From an uncultured Porphyromonadaceae bacterium (GTDB lineage Bacteria; Bacteroidota; Bacteroidia; Bacteroidales; Muribaculaceae): 14,084 nt of DNA. Within the stretch, counting starts at the first letter, position 1. Every line of letters begins with the position of its first letter. The translations under genes and the position numbers were made by a program. The stretch is from assembly GCA_900552325.1 (NCBI GenBank), contig URZG01000027.1, positions 1 through 14,084 on the forward strand, read 5' to 3'. Of this stretch, positions 7,215-14,084 are shown in pieces. The notes beneath the pieces were generated by a model, which made no database searches, had not been told where the DNA came from, and saw only the letters and a list, made by a program, of their open reading frames with translations.

Positions 7215-7261
7215 CTATTGCTTATGTCGAACTCTCTATAATCCGAAAATAATAATAGTAA

Positions 7262-8503
7262 TCAGGGATTTTTGACGTCGAATCCGGCCATACGGACTGC
7301 TTCGGCGAGCTTGGCGGAATCATGGTGTCCCTGTACTTTAGCAAGTCCTGACGACAGGCTGACCTCTACATCGGTAACCCCGTCCACTCCACTAATAGCT
7401 TTTGTCACTGCTGCCTGACAATGGGGACAATTCATTCCTACGATACAATATTCGGAGACAGTGTCGCCTTCAAGGCTTTTTTTCTTTCGGGTGAACCGTC
7501 GTAAAAATGATGCGACAAGCAAACCTGCCATCACCAATGAGCATACCCATGTGAACCAGCTCATACCCTCGGCGTGATGACATGCACCGGCATAAGAGTC
7601 AAGCCGGAACCAGTCCGCAGGGAGAAGATAGTCCACCGCCAGTCCGAAAAGGATGGCTCCGATAATAATGGAAGCGATATAAACCGTGGCAGCTTTACGT
7701 CCCATTTCGCGACTTATGAGTGTGAATGAGGCAAAGTTGGCAGCGGGGCCGGCCATAAGGAGCACCAATGCCGTACCGGGCGAAAGCCCTTTGAGCATCA
7801 GAGACAATGCGATGGGGATAGATCCGGTGGCGCAGACGTACATCGGCACGGCGATCACCACCACGAGCAGCATGGAAAGCAACGGTGTGGTTCCGAGCGA
7901 CGAGAAGAAATCCGCCGGCACATAAACGGTTATCAAGGCCGCTATAATAAGCCCTATCACAAGCCATGCGCCGATCGAATCTACCAGATCCATGAACCCA
8001 TAACGCAATGCATCGATAAATTTCCGGAAGAGACCTCGATGATTATGGGCGCCCGTATCGGGAGAGATCTCCATAGACGAGGAAGAAACGTCGCCATTTT
8101 CTGTTTTTTCAGTAGCGCCCACAGCCCGTCCGCCGGCAAGGGCGGCGACAAGAGCCGCAACCGGACGGATCACGGCGAATGCGGGTCCGAGCAACGACCA
8201 TGTGGCGGCGATACTGTCGACACCCGTCTGCGGAGTGGCGATAAGGAAAGAGGTCGAGGCTGCCCGTGAGGCTCCGGAACGACGCATGGCGATCGCCGCT
8301 GGCAACACTCCGCACGAACATAACGGAAGGGGTACCCCCACTGCGGCCGCCTTGACTACCGCACCCCAGCCATTGCCCGAAAGGTGTCTTGCGAAAAGTC
8401 CGGAAGGGATAAACGCGTGCATCAGACCGGCTATAAGGAACCCGAGGAGAATGTACGGAGCCATCTCGCCGAGCATGAAAAGTAAAGAATCAAGCAATTC
8501 CAT
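7262..8503 (-). CDS. SO_0444-type Cu/Zn permease with C-terminal heavy-metal-associated domain
   Basis: 413 residues. About eight hydrophobic helices in two groups (near 10-32, 47-70, 85-130 and 175-295) mark the DUF318/permease family. Its signature PLCSCGVLP lies at 59-67, and the related second-half motif PMYVCATGSIP at 220-230. The two halves are joined by a polar loop (131-160) holding an HNH triplet. A further helix at about 314-333 leads to a soluble HMA domain (352-413) with the metal-binding motif GMNCPHC (Cys359, Cys362). This architecture matches proteins annotated as the SO_0444 family of Cu/Zn efflux transporters. The HMA domain probably delivers or senses Cu(I) or Zn(II) at the inner membrane. 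The gene is divergent from a Fur-family regulator, sharing a 137-bp promoter region with palindromes. Metal identity and transport direction are not proven by sequence. Confidence 0.88.
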   Translation of the reverse strand: MELLDSLLFMLGEMAPYILLGFLIAGLMHAFIPSGLFARHLSGNGWGAVVKAAAVGVPLPLCSCGVLPAAIAMRRSGASRAASTSFLIATPQTGVDSIAATWSLLGPAFAVIRPVAALVAALAGGRAVGATEKTENGDVSSSSMEISPDTGAHNHRGLFRKFIDALRYGFMDLVDSIGAWLVIGLIIAALITVYVPADFFSSLGTTPLLSMLLVVVIAVPMYVCATGSIPIALSLMLKGLSPGTALVLLMAGPAANFASFTLISREMGRKAATVYIASIIIGAILFGLAVDYLLPADWFRLDSYAGACHHAEGMSWFTWVCSLVMAGLLVASFLRRFTRKKKSLEGDTVSEYCIVGMNCPHCQAAVTKAISGVDGVTDVEVSLSSGLAKVQGHHDSAKLAEAVRMAGFDVKNP

Positions 8504-8515
8504 AAGTAATACGAT

Positions 8516-8538
8516 TAATTTTGACTAATGCAAAATTA
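8516..8538. promoter_or_regulatory. Palindromic operator candidate over the permease promoter
   Basis: TAATTTTG (8516-8523) and CAAAATTA (8531-8538) are perfect reverse complements around a 7-base centre, total 23 bp. The right arm is itself the -7 element of the leftward permease promoter, and the dyad covers its probable start point near 8524. Size and position fit a Fur/Zur-type box. Part of the symmetry could come from the promoter consensus meeting a chance match. Confidence 0.5.
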
Positions 8539-8558
8539 CAAATCATAAACTGCAACAA
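8524..8558 (-). promoter_or_regulatory. Promoter of the SO_0444-type permease gene
   Basis: TAATTTTG on the minus strand (8538-8531) matches the -7 consensus. A TTG at 8558-8556 lies 17 bases upstream, slightly short of the usual spacing. Transcription would start near 8524, about 20 bases before ATG at 8503. Confidence 0.55.
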
Positions 8559-8614
8559 GGTGGCATTTATTGTCATTTACACATTATTAATATACCGGCT
8601 TCCGGTAAAATCAT

Positions 8615-8635
8615 TAACTTTGCAAGGCAAATTTA
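8615..8635 (+). promoter_or_regulatory. Fur-family gene promoter overlapped by a near-perfect palindrome
   Basis: TAACTTTG (8615-8622) is a -7 element, with a probable start near 8629 and a leader of only about 12 bases. The same stretch forms a dyad: arm TAACTTTGC (8615-8623), centre AAG, arm GCAAATTTA (8627-8635), with one mismatch in nine pairs. The core TTTGC/GCAAA is perfect. A dimer bound here would block the promoter, consistent with autoregulation by the Fur-family protein (inference). Confidence 0.5.
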
Positions 8636-8640
8636 TTCAA

Positions 8641-9069
8641 ATGAACTCCACGATCACCTATACTCCCGAAGATATAATGGAAAAGGCCGGCATAAAGCCG
8701 ACCTCCAACCGTATACTGGTGCTCCGCGCCCTCCTCGGAAGTAACAGTCCTCAAAGTCTTGCCGAACTGGAAGAGAATCTTCAGACACTCGACAAATCAA
8801 GTATCCATAGGGTACTCAACATATTTACTGAAAATCATATTGTCCATGCTCTGGAGGACGGTCGCGGAATAGTGAAATTCGAGTTGTGCACCGGTGGCGA
8901 GACTCACGGCGGTCCCGGCGACATGCATGTACATTTCTACTGCGAACAATGCCATAAGGTCTACTGCTTCGACCATCTGCCGGTGCCGCCCGTTCCCCTC
9001 CCCGAAGGCTTCACCGCCCGCTCTGTCAACTATATGCTCAAAGGCATCTGCCCGGATTGCGCCAGGTAG
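8641..9069 (+). CDS. Fur-family metalloregulator, Zur-like
   Basis: 142 residues from ATG at 8641. Residues about 8-75 form the winged helix: IMEKAGIKPTSNRILVLRALL and the recognition region DKSSIHRVLNIFTENHIV. Residues about 76-142 form the dimerisation and metal-binding domain, with His89, the HVHFYC segment (His96, His98) and two Cys pairs, CEQC (101-104) and CPDC (137-140). These pairs form the structural zinc site of Fur/Zur/PerR proteins. An in-frame ATG at 8521 would add 40 residues, but it lies upstream of the -7 element at 8615-8622, so 8641 is the supported start. Divergence from a Cu/Zn permease suggests zinc or copper homeostasis, so Zur is more likely than iron Fur. The exact metal is not shown by the sequence. 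Confidence 0.9.
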   Translation: MNSTITYTPEDIMEKAGIKPTSNRILVLRALLGSNSPQSLAELEENLQTLDKSSIHRVLNIFTENHIVHALEDGRGIVKFELCTGGETHGGPGDMHVHFYCEQCHKVYCFDHLPVPPVPLPEGFTARSVNYMLKGICPDCAR

Positions 9070-9090
9070 ACGGGCACATATAATTTAGAT

Positions 9091-10350
9091 CTATACCTCG
9101 CCTATTAGCTCAAACAGCTCCTCTCTTTTCTGTCGCCATGCCACCATATCGCGCCCCATATCGTCAGTAAGGATATACTCCTCTGAATATGCCACCGCAT
9201 CGTCAACAAGTCGCACCGGATCTGTACCCATACAGAAAAGCATACCCACCAAAGGAAGACGAGATTCCTCACTATTGATCTCTGAAGTTGCGGCAAGTAA
9301 ATCAACAAAATTGCCTTGCGGTACTCCTTTCACTCCTATTCGGCCATTTGAGGCGAAAAAGTTCAATACAAGAGTTCTGACTGATACATTCACCTCCCAA
9401 TTAGGCAACTCCGGATTCTTCCCGGCTGCCCGCAGAATAAGATAATCAAGATAATTATAAGAGGTTGCTGCCTCAAAATGCCGGTAGGATAATTCTCCGC
9501 TCAACCTTAGTCCGGTTTCAAATACATAAAAATCTTCATCTTCTGAAAAGAAAGCTGATATTGTTATATATCCATCAGTGAGTCCAATGCCCGACAACAT
9601 GGCAGACACCTTGGCATCCATCGTTCTTTTCCACCGATTTTCATGTCTTGAGGGAAATATCCATGCACTTTGACAGATTTCATGCCCCCTCACGGGAGGA
9701 CACATCAATGTATCGTTCGTAGCAATGAGATGGGCCACCCCACCCGACACCAAATAATATGCATCGAACTTCACCTGTGTCTGCATAAACTTCTCAATCA
9801 CCACCGAACACGACGGCGATGCTTCTTTTGCAAACCCTAATGCATTGTAATAATCGCCGCTGTTATGTACGACCTTTATTCCGGCAGAGCCACCGCGATC
9901 CGTCGGTTTTATAATTACAGGGAGATTGTGAATCCCCTCTTCTTCTTCAAATTCCTTTACTACAGGTATATTGAATTTCCTACATAACGCTTTGAATTTC
10001 CGTTTGTCGCGAGTCAACGCCAACTGTTCAAGCGTAGTGTCACACGGCAATCCGAGACGGTTGCAAAGCCGGATCTGATATTCCACACGACTTTCGCTGA
10101 ACCCAGCAATAACACCACACACACCTTCTGCGACACATCTTTTTTCAAGCGCGTCCAAATCAGTCCAACTTACATCCCATGCCTCATCGGCAGCGAATTT
10201 AGCCGGACTATTACATTCCGGATTTTTGTGATTATCCGTTACCGCGACACGGAACCCTAACTGTTGCGCTCGTTTAACAACATCAATCTCCAGCGCCGAT
10301 GCTCCGAGGATCAATAGAAGGGGACGCACCCCCTGTTGAGATTTTTTCAT
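9091..10350 (-). CDS. ATP-grasp ligase of a polysaccharide locus
   Basis: 419 residues, cytoplasmic. Residues 11-100 form a Rossmann-like preATP-grasp domain beginning LLLILGASALE. The central ATP-grasp fold follows: ALTRDKRKFKALCRKFNIPVV (111-131), IIKPTDRGGSAGIKVV with the ATP-binding lysine near 148, and the hinge IEKFM (185-189). The metal-binding strand VFETGLRL has Glu278. The family joins a carboxylate to an amine or other nucleophile through an acyl-phosphate. Relatives include carbamoyl-phosphate synthase-like and PurK-like ligases found in capsule and O-antigen clusters. The usual Asn two residues after the Mg-binding Glu is replaced by Gly280, which may mark a subfamily. The ATG overlaps the stop of the FemAB-like gene by 4 bases, making translational coupling likely, and this is the last gene of the operon. 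The substrate is unknown. Confidence 0.82.
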   Translation of the reverse strand: MKKSQQGVRPLLLILGASALEIDVVKRAQQLGFRVAVTDNHKNPECNSPAKFAADEAWDVSWTDLDALEKRCVAEGVCGVIAGFSESRVEYQIRLCNRLGLPCDTTLEQLALTRDKRKFKALCRKFNIPVVKEFEEEEGIHNLPVIIKPTDRGGSAGIKVVHNSGDYYNALGFAKEASPSCSVVIEKFMQTQVKFDAYYLVSGGVAHLIATNDTLMCPPVRGHEICQSAWIFPSRHENRWKRTMDAKVSAMLSGIGLTDGYITISAFFSEDEDFYVFETGLRLSGELSYRHFEAATSYNYLDYLILRAAGKNPELPNWEVNVSVRTLVLNFFASNGRIGVKGVPQGNFVDLLAATSEINSEESRLPLVGMLFCMGTDPVRLVDDAVAYSEEYILTDDMGRDMVAWRQKREELFELIGEV

Positions 10351-11408
10351 TGTCTATATAATGGGAAGTATTCCGAATCCGGTACAAAATCAGAGAGCCC
10401 TTCACGTAACTTCACAAGAAATTCATATTTAGAGCTATCCAAAATCATTTTGCCTATCGAGAAAGTATAATCAGATCTTCTGTTGAATCCAGCCTTGAAT
10501 TTATAGAGATTATCTTCGGCCGCTCCCAGTCCTCCTCCGAGGTGGAATGAATTAAAGCCTTTTTTACATCCCCATAAAGCAGCCTTGTACAAAAGAAGGT
10601 TAGATGGAGCCAGATTACGAAACTCTCTTACAGATCCCGACAGGTGATAATTAAGAAATTCTCCGGCAAAGATCATAATAGCCATAGATATTATCCTACC
10701 GTCATATTCCGCATAAAAGATTTCATAATTGGAGTGCAATGAACGCTCTATGGCTTCGTAAAAATCTTTCTCGAAAAAATAATACGGTGCAGCGTGGTCA
10801 GACTCCATTGTTGCATTGTAAATCGCCCGGAACTCACGTAACAGCTCAATCCCTACACCGTGATTTATGACAACACCTGCCTTCTCAGCTTTCCTGATCA
10901 TATTTCTGTTTTTACTGGTAAGATCGTTCCAGATCTGTTCAGGGCTCTCCAATTCCATGCACACAGTTTTCCCTACATCCACAACCTGAGCAATCTCTCG
11001 AGACCATGAGGAATTACGCAAAACGGGATGAAATCGGAAAAACACAGAAACAATACCTTTCTGCGACAAGGATTCGATCAATTCCTTTTTCAGAGATTTC
11101 ACCTCGCTTTGTGACGGCTCACGGTTGAAGATAAAACCTCCATAACCGTACGGAGTAGCTGCGTCAAAAAATTTTTCCGGTTCAATCATATCCTTGAACC
11201 GAGGATCAAAATAAATATCTCTTATAAAAAGCACACAGGCGCCTGAGAGACCGGATAAGTTCTCGTAATATAACAGTACCGGCGTACCATCACCATGAAT
11301 TCTGAAAGCCTCGACATACGAAACCAGATAATATACATCATGTACCTGGAATCTTTTAACAGTATCATCCCACGCCGTAAAGTTATCGGCTGTAATCAAA
11401 GAAAGCAT
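10347..11408 (-). CDS. FemAB-like GNAT-fold acyl/aminoacyltransferase
   Basis: 353 residues, no signal peptide. The sequence resembles the FemA/FemB/FemX and BioF2-like group of double-GNAT proteins. An N-terminal half ends in the block SKNRNMIRKAEKAGV (165-179), typical of this group. The C-terminal half holds FYAEYDGRIISMAIMIF, NYHLSGS, the helix SNLLLYKAALWGCKKGF, FHLGGG (278-283) and YKFKAGFN (292-299). FemAB proteins move amino acids from aminoacyl-tRNA onto peptidoglycan precursors. Members inside polysaccharide loci are thought to acylate or aminoacylate sugars or lipid-linked glycans. Here it lies between a DegT-like enzyme (13-base overlap) and an ATP-grasp ligase (4-base overlap), which favours a glycan-modifying role over cell-wall bridge formation. 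The specific donor is unknown. Confidence 0.8.
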   Translation of the reverse strand: MLSLITADNFTAWDDTVKRFQVHDVYYLVSYVEAFRIHGDGTPVLLYYENLSGLSGACVLFIRDIYFDPRFKDMIEPEKFFDAATPYGYGGFIFNREPSQSEVKSLKKELIESLSQKGIVSVFFRFHPVLRNSSWSREIAQVVDVGKTVCMELESPEQIWNDLTSKNRNMIRKAEKAGVVINHGVGIELLREFRAIYNATMESDHAAPYYFFEKDFYEAIERSLHSNYEIFYAEYDGRIISMAIMIFAGEFLNYHLSGSVREFRNLAPSNLLLYKAALWGCKKGFNSFHLGGGLGAAEDNLYKFKAGFNRRSDYTFSIGKMILDSSKYEFLVKLREGLSDFVPDSEYFPLYRQ

Positions 11409-12445
11409 TTCCTAAAAGCTTTATTTATTATATTTGCAAGTTCTGTCATATCGTCCGCGGAATATCTTCCATCGCAATGGATTGCCATCATACGGTTGCC
11501 GACTGAGGCAGAATCACGGTCAATTTCCTCAGGAATATTCCACAATACCGCGGGGTACACATTATTTCTTATAAGTTCAGTCCGAAGCCGTTCTCTTGCA
11601 TAGTGCGAGGACAACACAATTACCAATGCAAATGGAGCCGGGCTATCTTCTCCGAACTTCGAGATAATGCTGGATTCAGTGGTTAAGTCAAGATTTTTTA
11701 TCAGACATTCAAGATTCTCTTTCTTTCTACGGTACCACTCCGAAATATCAAGAGATGCCATGATTCGCTCTGCATAAGGAGAAATCCCCGACAACTCCAA
11801 TGCGTCTATTGCATTTTCTGTTTCCCTGAAATCATTCAAAAACTCAGCCTTCACTCCACGGCTCACTCCTGTCAGATATTCAGCTTTAAGAGTCATCGCC
11901 TTCCAACGCCGCAAAGCGATCCGGCATACAGTATCCGTTACACGCTCTTCTTTGGGGAGTGCATAACCGGAGGGTGACCATAACACTCCACCGTCTGTCA
12001 CCGGAAGTGTTTTCCTCACAGATGCAAAACACCAATCAGCATTACTTCCCGACGCCCATTCCCCGGTAAGATCATGGGAGTGATCCTCAATTATCACAAG
12101 TCCGTCCCGACAGATGTGTTTCAACGGGAAACGTCCGAAATAATTCATCAGTACTACCCCCGTGCCTTCTTTCCGAGGAATTACAGCTACCGCTTCTTCG
12201 GGGTCGGTAAATGGCGTGCATCTGTAATATCTTATCCTGATCTCATTCCTAATGAGAGCGCCCAATGATTCGTGACAATAATACGAAGGCACCCATAGAT
12301 CACTTATGCCCACATGGTTAACAATCGCTTGAAGAGCCATCCGCCCACTCGCATACCATCTCACGGATTCATGAGGCCAAAGGATACCCGAGCCACGGGG
12401 ATAGGGATAGGCACAGGCATGGAAATCCGAACCAAATTCTTTCAT
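11396..12445 (-). CDS. DegT/DnrJ-like PLP-dependent enzyme (sugar aminotransferase fold)
   Basis: 349 residues with the type I aminotransferase fold. SGRMALQAIV (33-42) is the phosphate-binding start of the fold. IIEDHSHDL (118-126) contains Asp121, which should contact the pyridine nitrogen of PLP. FASVRKTLPVTDGGVLW (140-156) contains Lys145, the expected Schiff-base lysine, followed by the family's DGG. These features place it near the DegT/DnrJ/EryC1/StrS aminotransferases, which add amino groups to nucleotide-linked keto sugars. The sequence is divergent from the well-known members, so the sugar cannot be named. It starts in an ATGA overlap with the sugar-transferase stop and overlaps the next gene by 13 bases. 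A non-aminotransferase member of the fold, such as a dehydratase, remains possible. Confidence 0.8.
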   Translation of the reverse strand: MKEFGSDFHACAYPYPRGSGILWPHESVRWYASGRMALQAIVNHVGISDLWVPSYYCHESLGALIRNEIRIRYYRCTPFTDPEEAVAVIPRKEGTGVVLMNYFGRFPLKHICRDGLVIIEDHSHDLTGEWASGSNADWCFASVRKTLPVTDGGVLWSPSGYALPKEERVTDTVCRIALRRWKAMTLKAEYLTGVSRGVKAEFLNDFRETENAIDALELSGISPYAERIMASLDISEWYRRKKENLECLIKNLDLTTESSIISKFGEDSPAPFALVIVLSSHYARERLRTELIRNNVYPAVLWNIPEEIDRDSASVGNRMMAIHCDGRYSADDMTELANIINKAFRKCFL

Positions 12446-13092
12446 TCACGTGGATGTGTAGTATAGTATTCTTCAATTTTGGCATCAAGCCCCAGATCGT
12501 CAATACTGCTCATAGTTTCAGTACCGTCTCCTATGCTTTCGCGTTTAAAAACAGTGCATACAGTCTTATATAAAATCAAGATATCAGTTTTGAGAGAACA
12601 ATTATCCACATACCATACATCATATTTGAATTTAAGGCTCAATTTACACAACGCACGGCCATGCACCTGCGCCCATCCTGTAATGCCGGGACGCACTTCA
12701 TGACGACGGAGCTGCTCGCTGTCAAATACATGATAATACCCCAATGTCAAAGGACGCGGACCAATCAGCGACATATCACCCTTAAGCACATTGATCAACT
12801 GAGGCAACTCGTCAAGTGATGTTTTCCTTACGAATTTTCCAGCCTTGGTCAAGCGCTCAGAATCCGGAAGCAACACCCCTTCGTTATCGCGTTCATCTGA
12901 CATCGACTTAAACTTAACAAGACGGAATACACGGTTATCTTTCCCTACGCGTTTCTGTGTGAAAAACGCCCCCGCTCCCTTGTTGGCGAAATGCAGCCAC
13001 AGCGCCACAACTGTCAACAATGGAGACAGACATACCAAAGCCAATATGGCTACCACCACATCAATCAGTCGTTTGAAATATCGTCTATACAT
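12442..13092 (-). CDS. Sugar phosphotransferase (PglC/WcaJ-type initiating enzyme)
   Basis: 216 residues. This is the short, monotopic form of the bacterial sugar transferase family: one hydrophobic hairpin at about 9-33, then the catalytic domain. Motifs seen are KRLIDVVVA at the N-terminus, TQKRVGKDNRVFRLVKFKSM, RKTSLDELPQLINVLKGDMSLIGPRP with the Asp-Glu catalytic pair, RPGITGWAQV and KYDVWYVDN. It moves a phospho-sugar from a nucleotide sugar to undecaprenyl phosphate on the cytoplasmic face of the inner membrane, the first step of exopolysaccharide, capsule or glycoprotein glycan assembly. The common GRN after GWAQV is GRA here, a small departure in a region linked to substrate preference. 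The ATG overlaps the stop of the glycosyltransferase by 8 bases. Confidence 0.92.
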   Translation of the reverse strand: MYRRYFKRLIDVVVAILALVCLSPLLTVVALWLHFANKGAGAFFTQKRVGKDNRVFRLVKFKSMSDERDNEGVLLPDSERLTKAGKFVRKTSLDELPQLINVLKGDMSLIGPRPLTLGYYHVFDSEQLRRHEVRPGITGWAQVHGRALCKLSLKFKYDVWYVDNCSLKTDILILYKTVCTVFKRESIGDGTETMSSIDDLGLDAKIEEYYTTHPRE

Positions 13093-13882
13093 TCTGTAGG
13101 TCTGTCAGGAATCGGATGAAATCGGATGATACCCGACTACGGGTGAAAAAAGCCAACACACGCTGTCTTCCGGCAAAGCCCAATTTATCGCGCAAATCCG
13201 GAGTATCAAGCAGCATGTCAAGTCTTGCGCACATAGCATCATGGTTTTTAAACGGGATGCAATACCCCGTGACATTATCCTCCACCGCGTCGCGGCATCC
13301 TGTCACCTCATAAGTAATCACAGGAATTTTCATGGCCTGAGCCTCTATATTGACATTCCCGAACCCTTCACGATATGACGGAAAAAGAAAAATATCCATG
13401 ACTGCAAAATATTTTTCAATCTCGTCAGTAAAACCTATATGAAACACTCTATCCTCTGCGAAAAAGGAATCACACGTTTCTTTGGGAATCGGCACCCTCT
13501 CATCCATATCTCCTATTATAAGGAGACATACGTCATCGCGCCGTTTTATCTTGTCCCAAATGTAAATAATATCTGTAAGCCCCTTATCTTCGGTCAGTCG
13601 TCCTACAAAACCTATGACTTTACAATTCTCCGGAATACCGATGTATGTTCTCGTTTCATTGCGCAATGAAATGAAACGATCCGGAGAAAAACGTTGCGGA
13701 TCCACTCCTCCGACAGTAAGAAGCCCCGGCTGCACCATCTTATACTGCGGAATAATGCCAAGCGACTGCAATCTTTCTTTTACAGAGGTACCAATAGGCA
13801 CCACTTTAGTAGCGCAATACCCGGTAAAACGCTCTATTCCGTCTGAATCCCTTGGCAGTCTCAAACGGAAGACCATAGACAT
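13085..13882 (-). pseudogene. GT4 glycosyltransferase, C-terminal part after a frameshift
   Basis: This frame runs 265 codons from an ATG at 13882 to TAG at 13085-13087. The residues that look like a glycosyltransferase begin only at about IERFTGYCATKVVPIGTSV, from base 13837. The first 15 or so codons are out-of-frame translation of the N-terminal piece. The nucleotide-sugar-binding GT-B domain is complete: CKVIGFVGRLTEDKGL, LLIIGDMDE, VFHIGFTDEIEKYFAVMDIFLFPSYREGFGNVNIEAQAM with the conserved Glu-x7-Glu, and GYCIPF. It matches family GT4 enzymes of the PglA type, whose usual partner is a PglC-like sugar transferase such as the next gene. Whether a partial protein is made is unknown. Confidence 0.75.
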
Positions 13883-14084
13883 GATATATGCGGTGTTTTA
13901 CATCAGCCATTCGAGCTGCAATCATCGACACCATAGCGGCTTTAGGGGTCGCACCCACCACAATGTCGGGAGATGTATTTCGGAAATACTTAATCAGTTT
14001 CCATATACATGCCAAATCAGCCAAAGGAGAAATTGAACGACGGAAAGGCACATAATAATATTTGACACCTAAACTTTTAGCCAG
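13806..14084 (-). pseudogene. GT4 glycosyltransferase, N-terminal part, broken at its 3' end and cut by the window
   Basis: The frame is open from the right edge (the peptide begins LAKSLGVKYYYVPFRRS) and reads through typical GT-B acceptor-domain sequence: PDIVVGATPKAAMVSMIAARMA, VKHRIYHVYGLPFETAKGFRR. After base 13839 it continues as unrelated sequence and stops at TAA (13806-13808). The rest of the enzyme continues in another frame from 13837. The two parts together would make one GT4 protein, so a small deletion or indel at about 13836-13842 has split it. A GTG at 14051 has been picked as a start by frame alone, but the true start lies beyond the window. Confidence 0.75.

Noticed and set aside
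7695..8528. Several 70-108 codon frames on both strands overlapping the permease gene
   Set aside because: All lie within the permease reading frame region, lack recognisable domains and have no promoter of their own.
8521..8640. Upstream ATG that would lengthen the Fur-family protein by 40 residues
   Set aside because: The extension does not resemble Fur proteins and covers the -7 element and palindrome. The ATG at 8641 gives the family's normal length.
1..14084. tRNA, rRNA, CRISPR array or insertion sequence
   Set aside because: No tRNA-like cloverleaf, regularly spaced repeats or transposase sequence were seen on reading both strands.

Overview
The window looks like chromosomal DNA from a member of the Bacteroidota, most likely Bacteroidales and plausibly a gut Muribaculaceae-type organism. 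Three things point there: promoters with the TAnnTTTG -7 element typical of the phylum (near 1023, 5210, 6030, 8531 and 8615), few Shine-Dalgarno sequences, and a secreted protein ending in an NLQG...GIYI.NGKKV tail of the kind common on exported proteins of this group. The genus is inference.

Left part (1-5394): a possible 3' end of a rightward gene with a terminator; a leftward secreted carboxymuconolactone decarboxylase-like/cupin fusion protein; then a 1324-residue leftward secreted protein that resembles glycoside hydrolase family 87 (alpha-1,3-glucanase or mycodextranase). The latter has an N-terminal carbohydrate-binding-like domain, a right-handed beta-helix with three candidate catalytic aspartates, four CARDB/Ig-like repeats and a sorting-like C-terminus. 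Its upstream region carries several unexplained symmetric or repeated sequences. No SusC/SusD pair is visible nearby.

Middle part (5395-9069): a small two-helix membrane protein with a bacterial PH-like domain (leftward); an exported HSL-type alpha/beta hydrolase (rightward); a long hairpin between convergent genes; then a divergent metal-homeostasis pair made of an SO_0444-type Cu/Zn permease with a C-terminal heavy-metal-binding domain (leftward) and a Fur/Zur-family regulator (rightward). The 137-bp divergent promoter region holds two palindromes, each covering one -7 element, which suggests that the regulator controls both genes.

Right part (9091-14084): a tightly packed leftward operon whose genes overlap by 4 to 13 bases. 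It reads, in transcription order, GT4 glycosyltransferase (broken by a frameshift and cut by the window edge), PglC/WcaJ-type sugar phosphotransferase, DegT-like PLP enzyme, FemAB-like GNAT acyl/aminoacyltransferase, and ATP-grasp ligase. This is the end of an exopolysaccharide, capsule or glycolipid locus. The last two genes suggest that an amino acid or similar acyl group may be attached to the glycan. The least ordinary items are this decoration module, the GH87-like enzyme with its upstream repeats, and the palindromic metal-regulation divergon.
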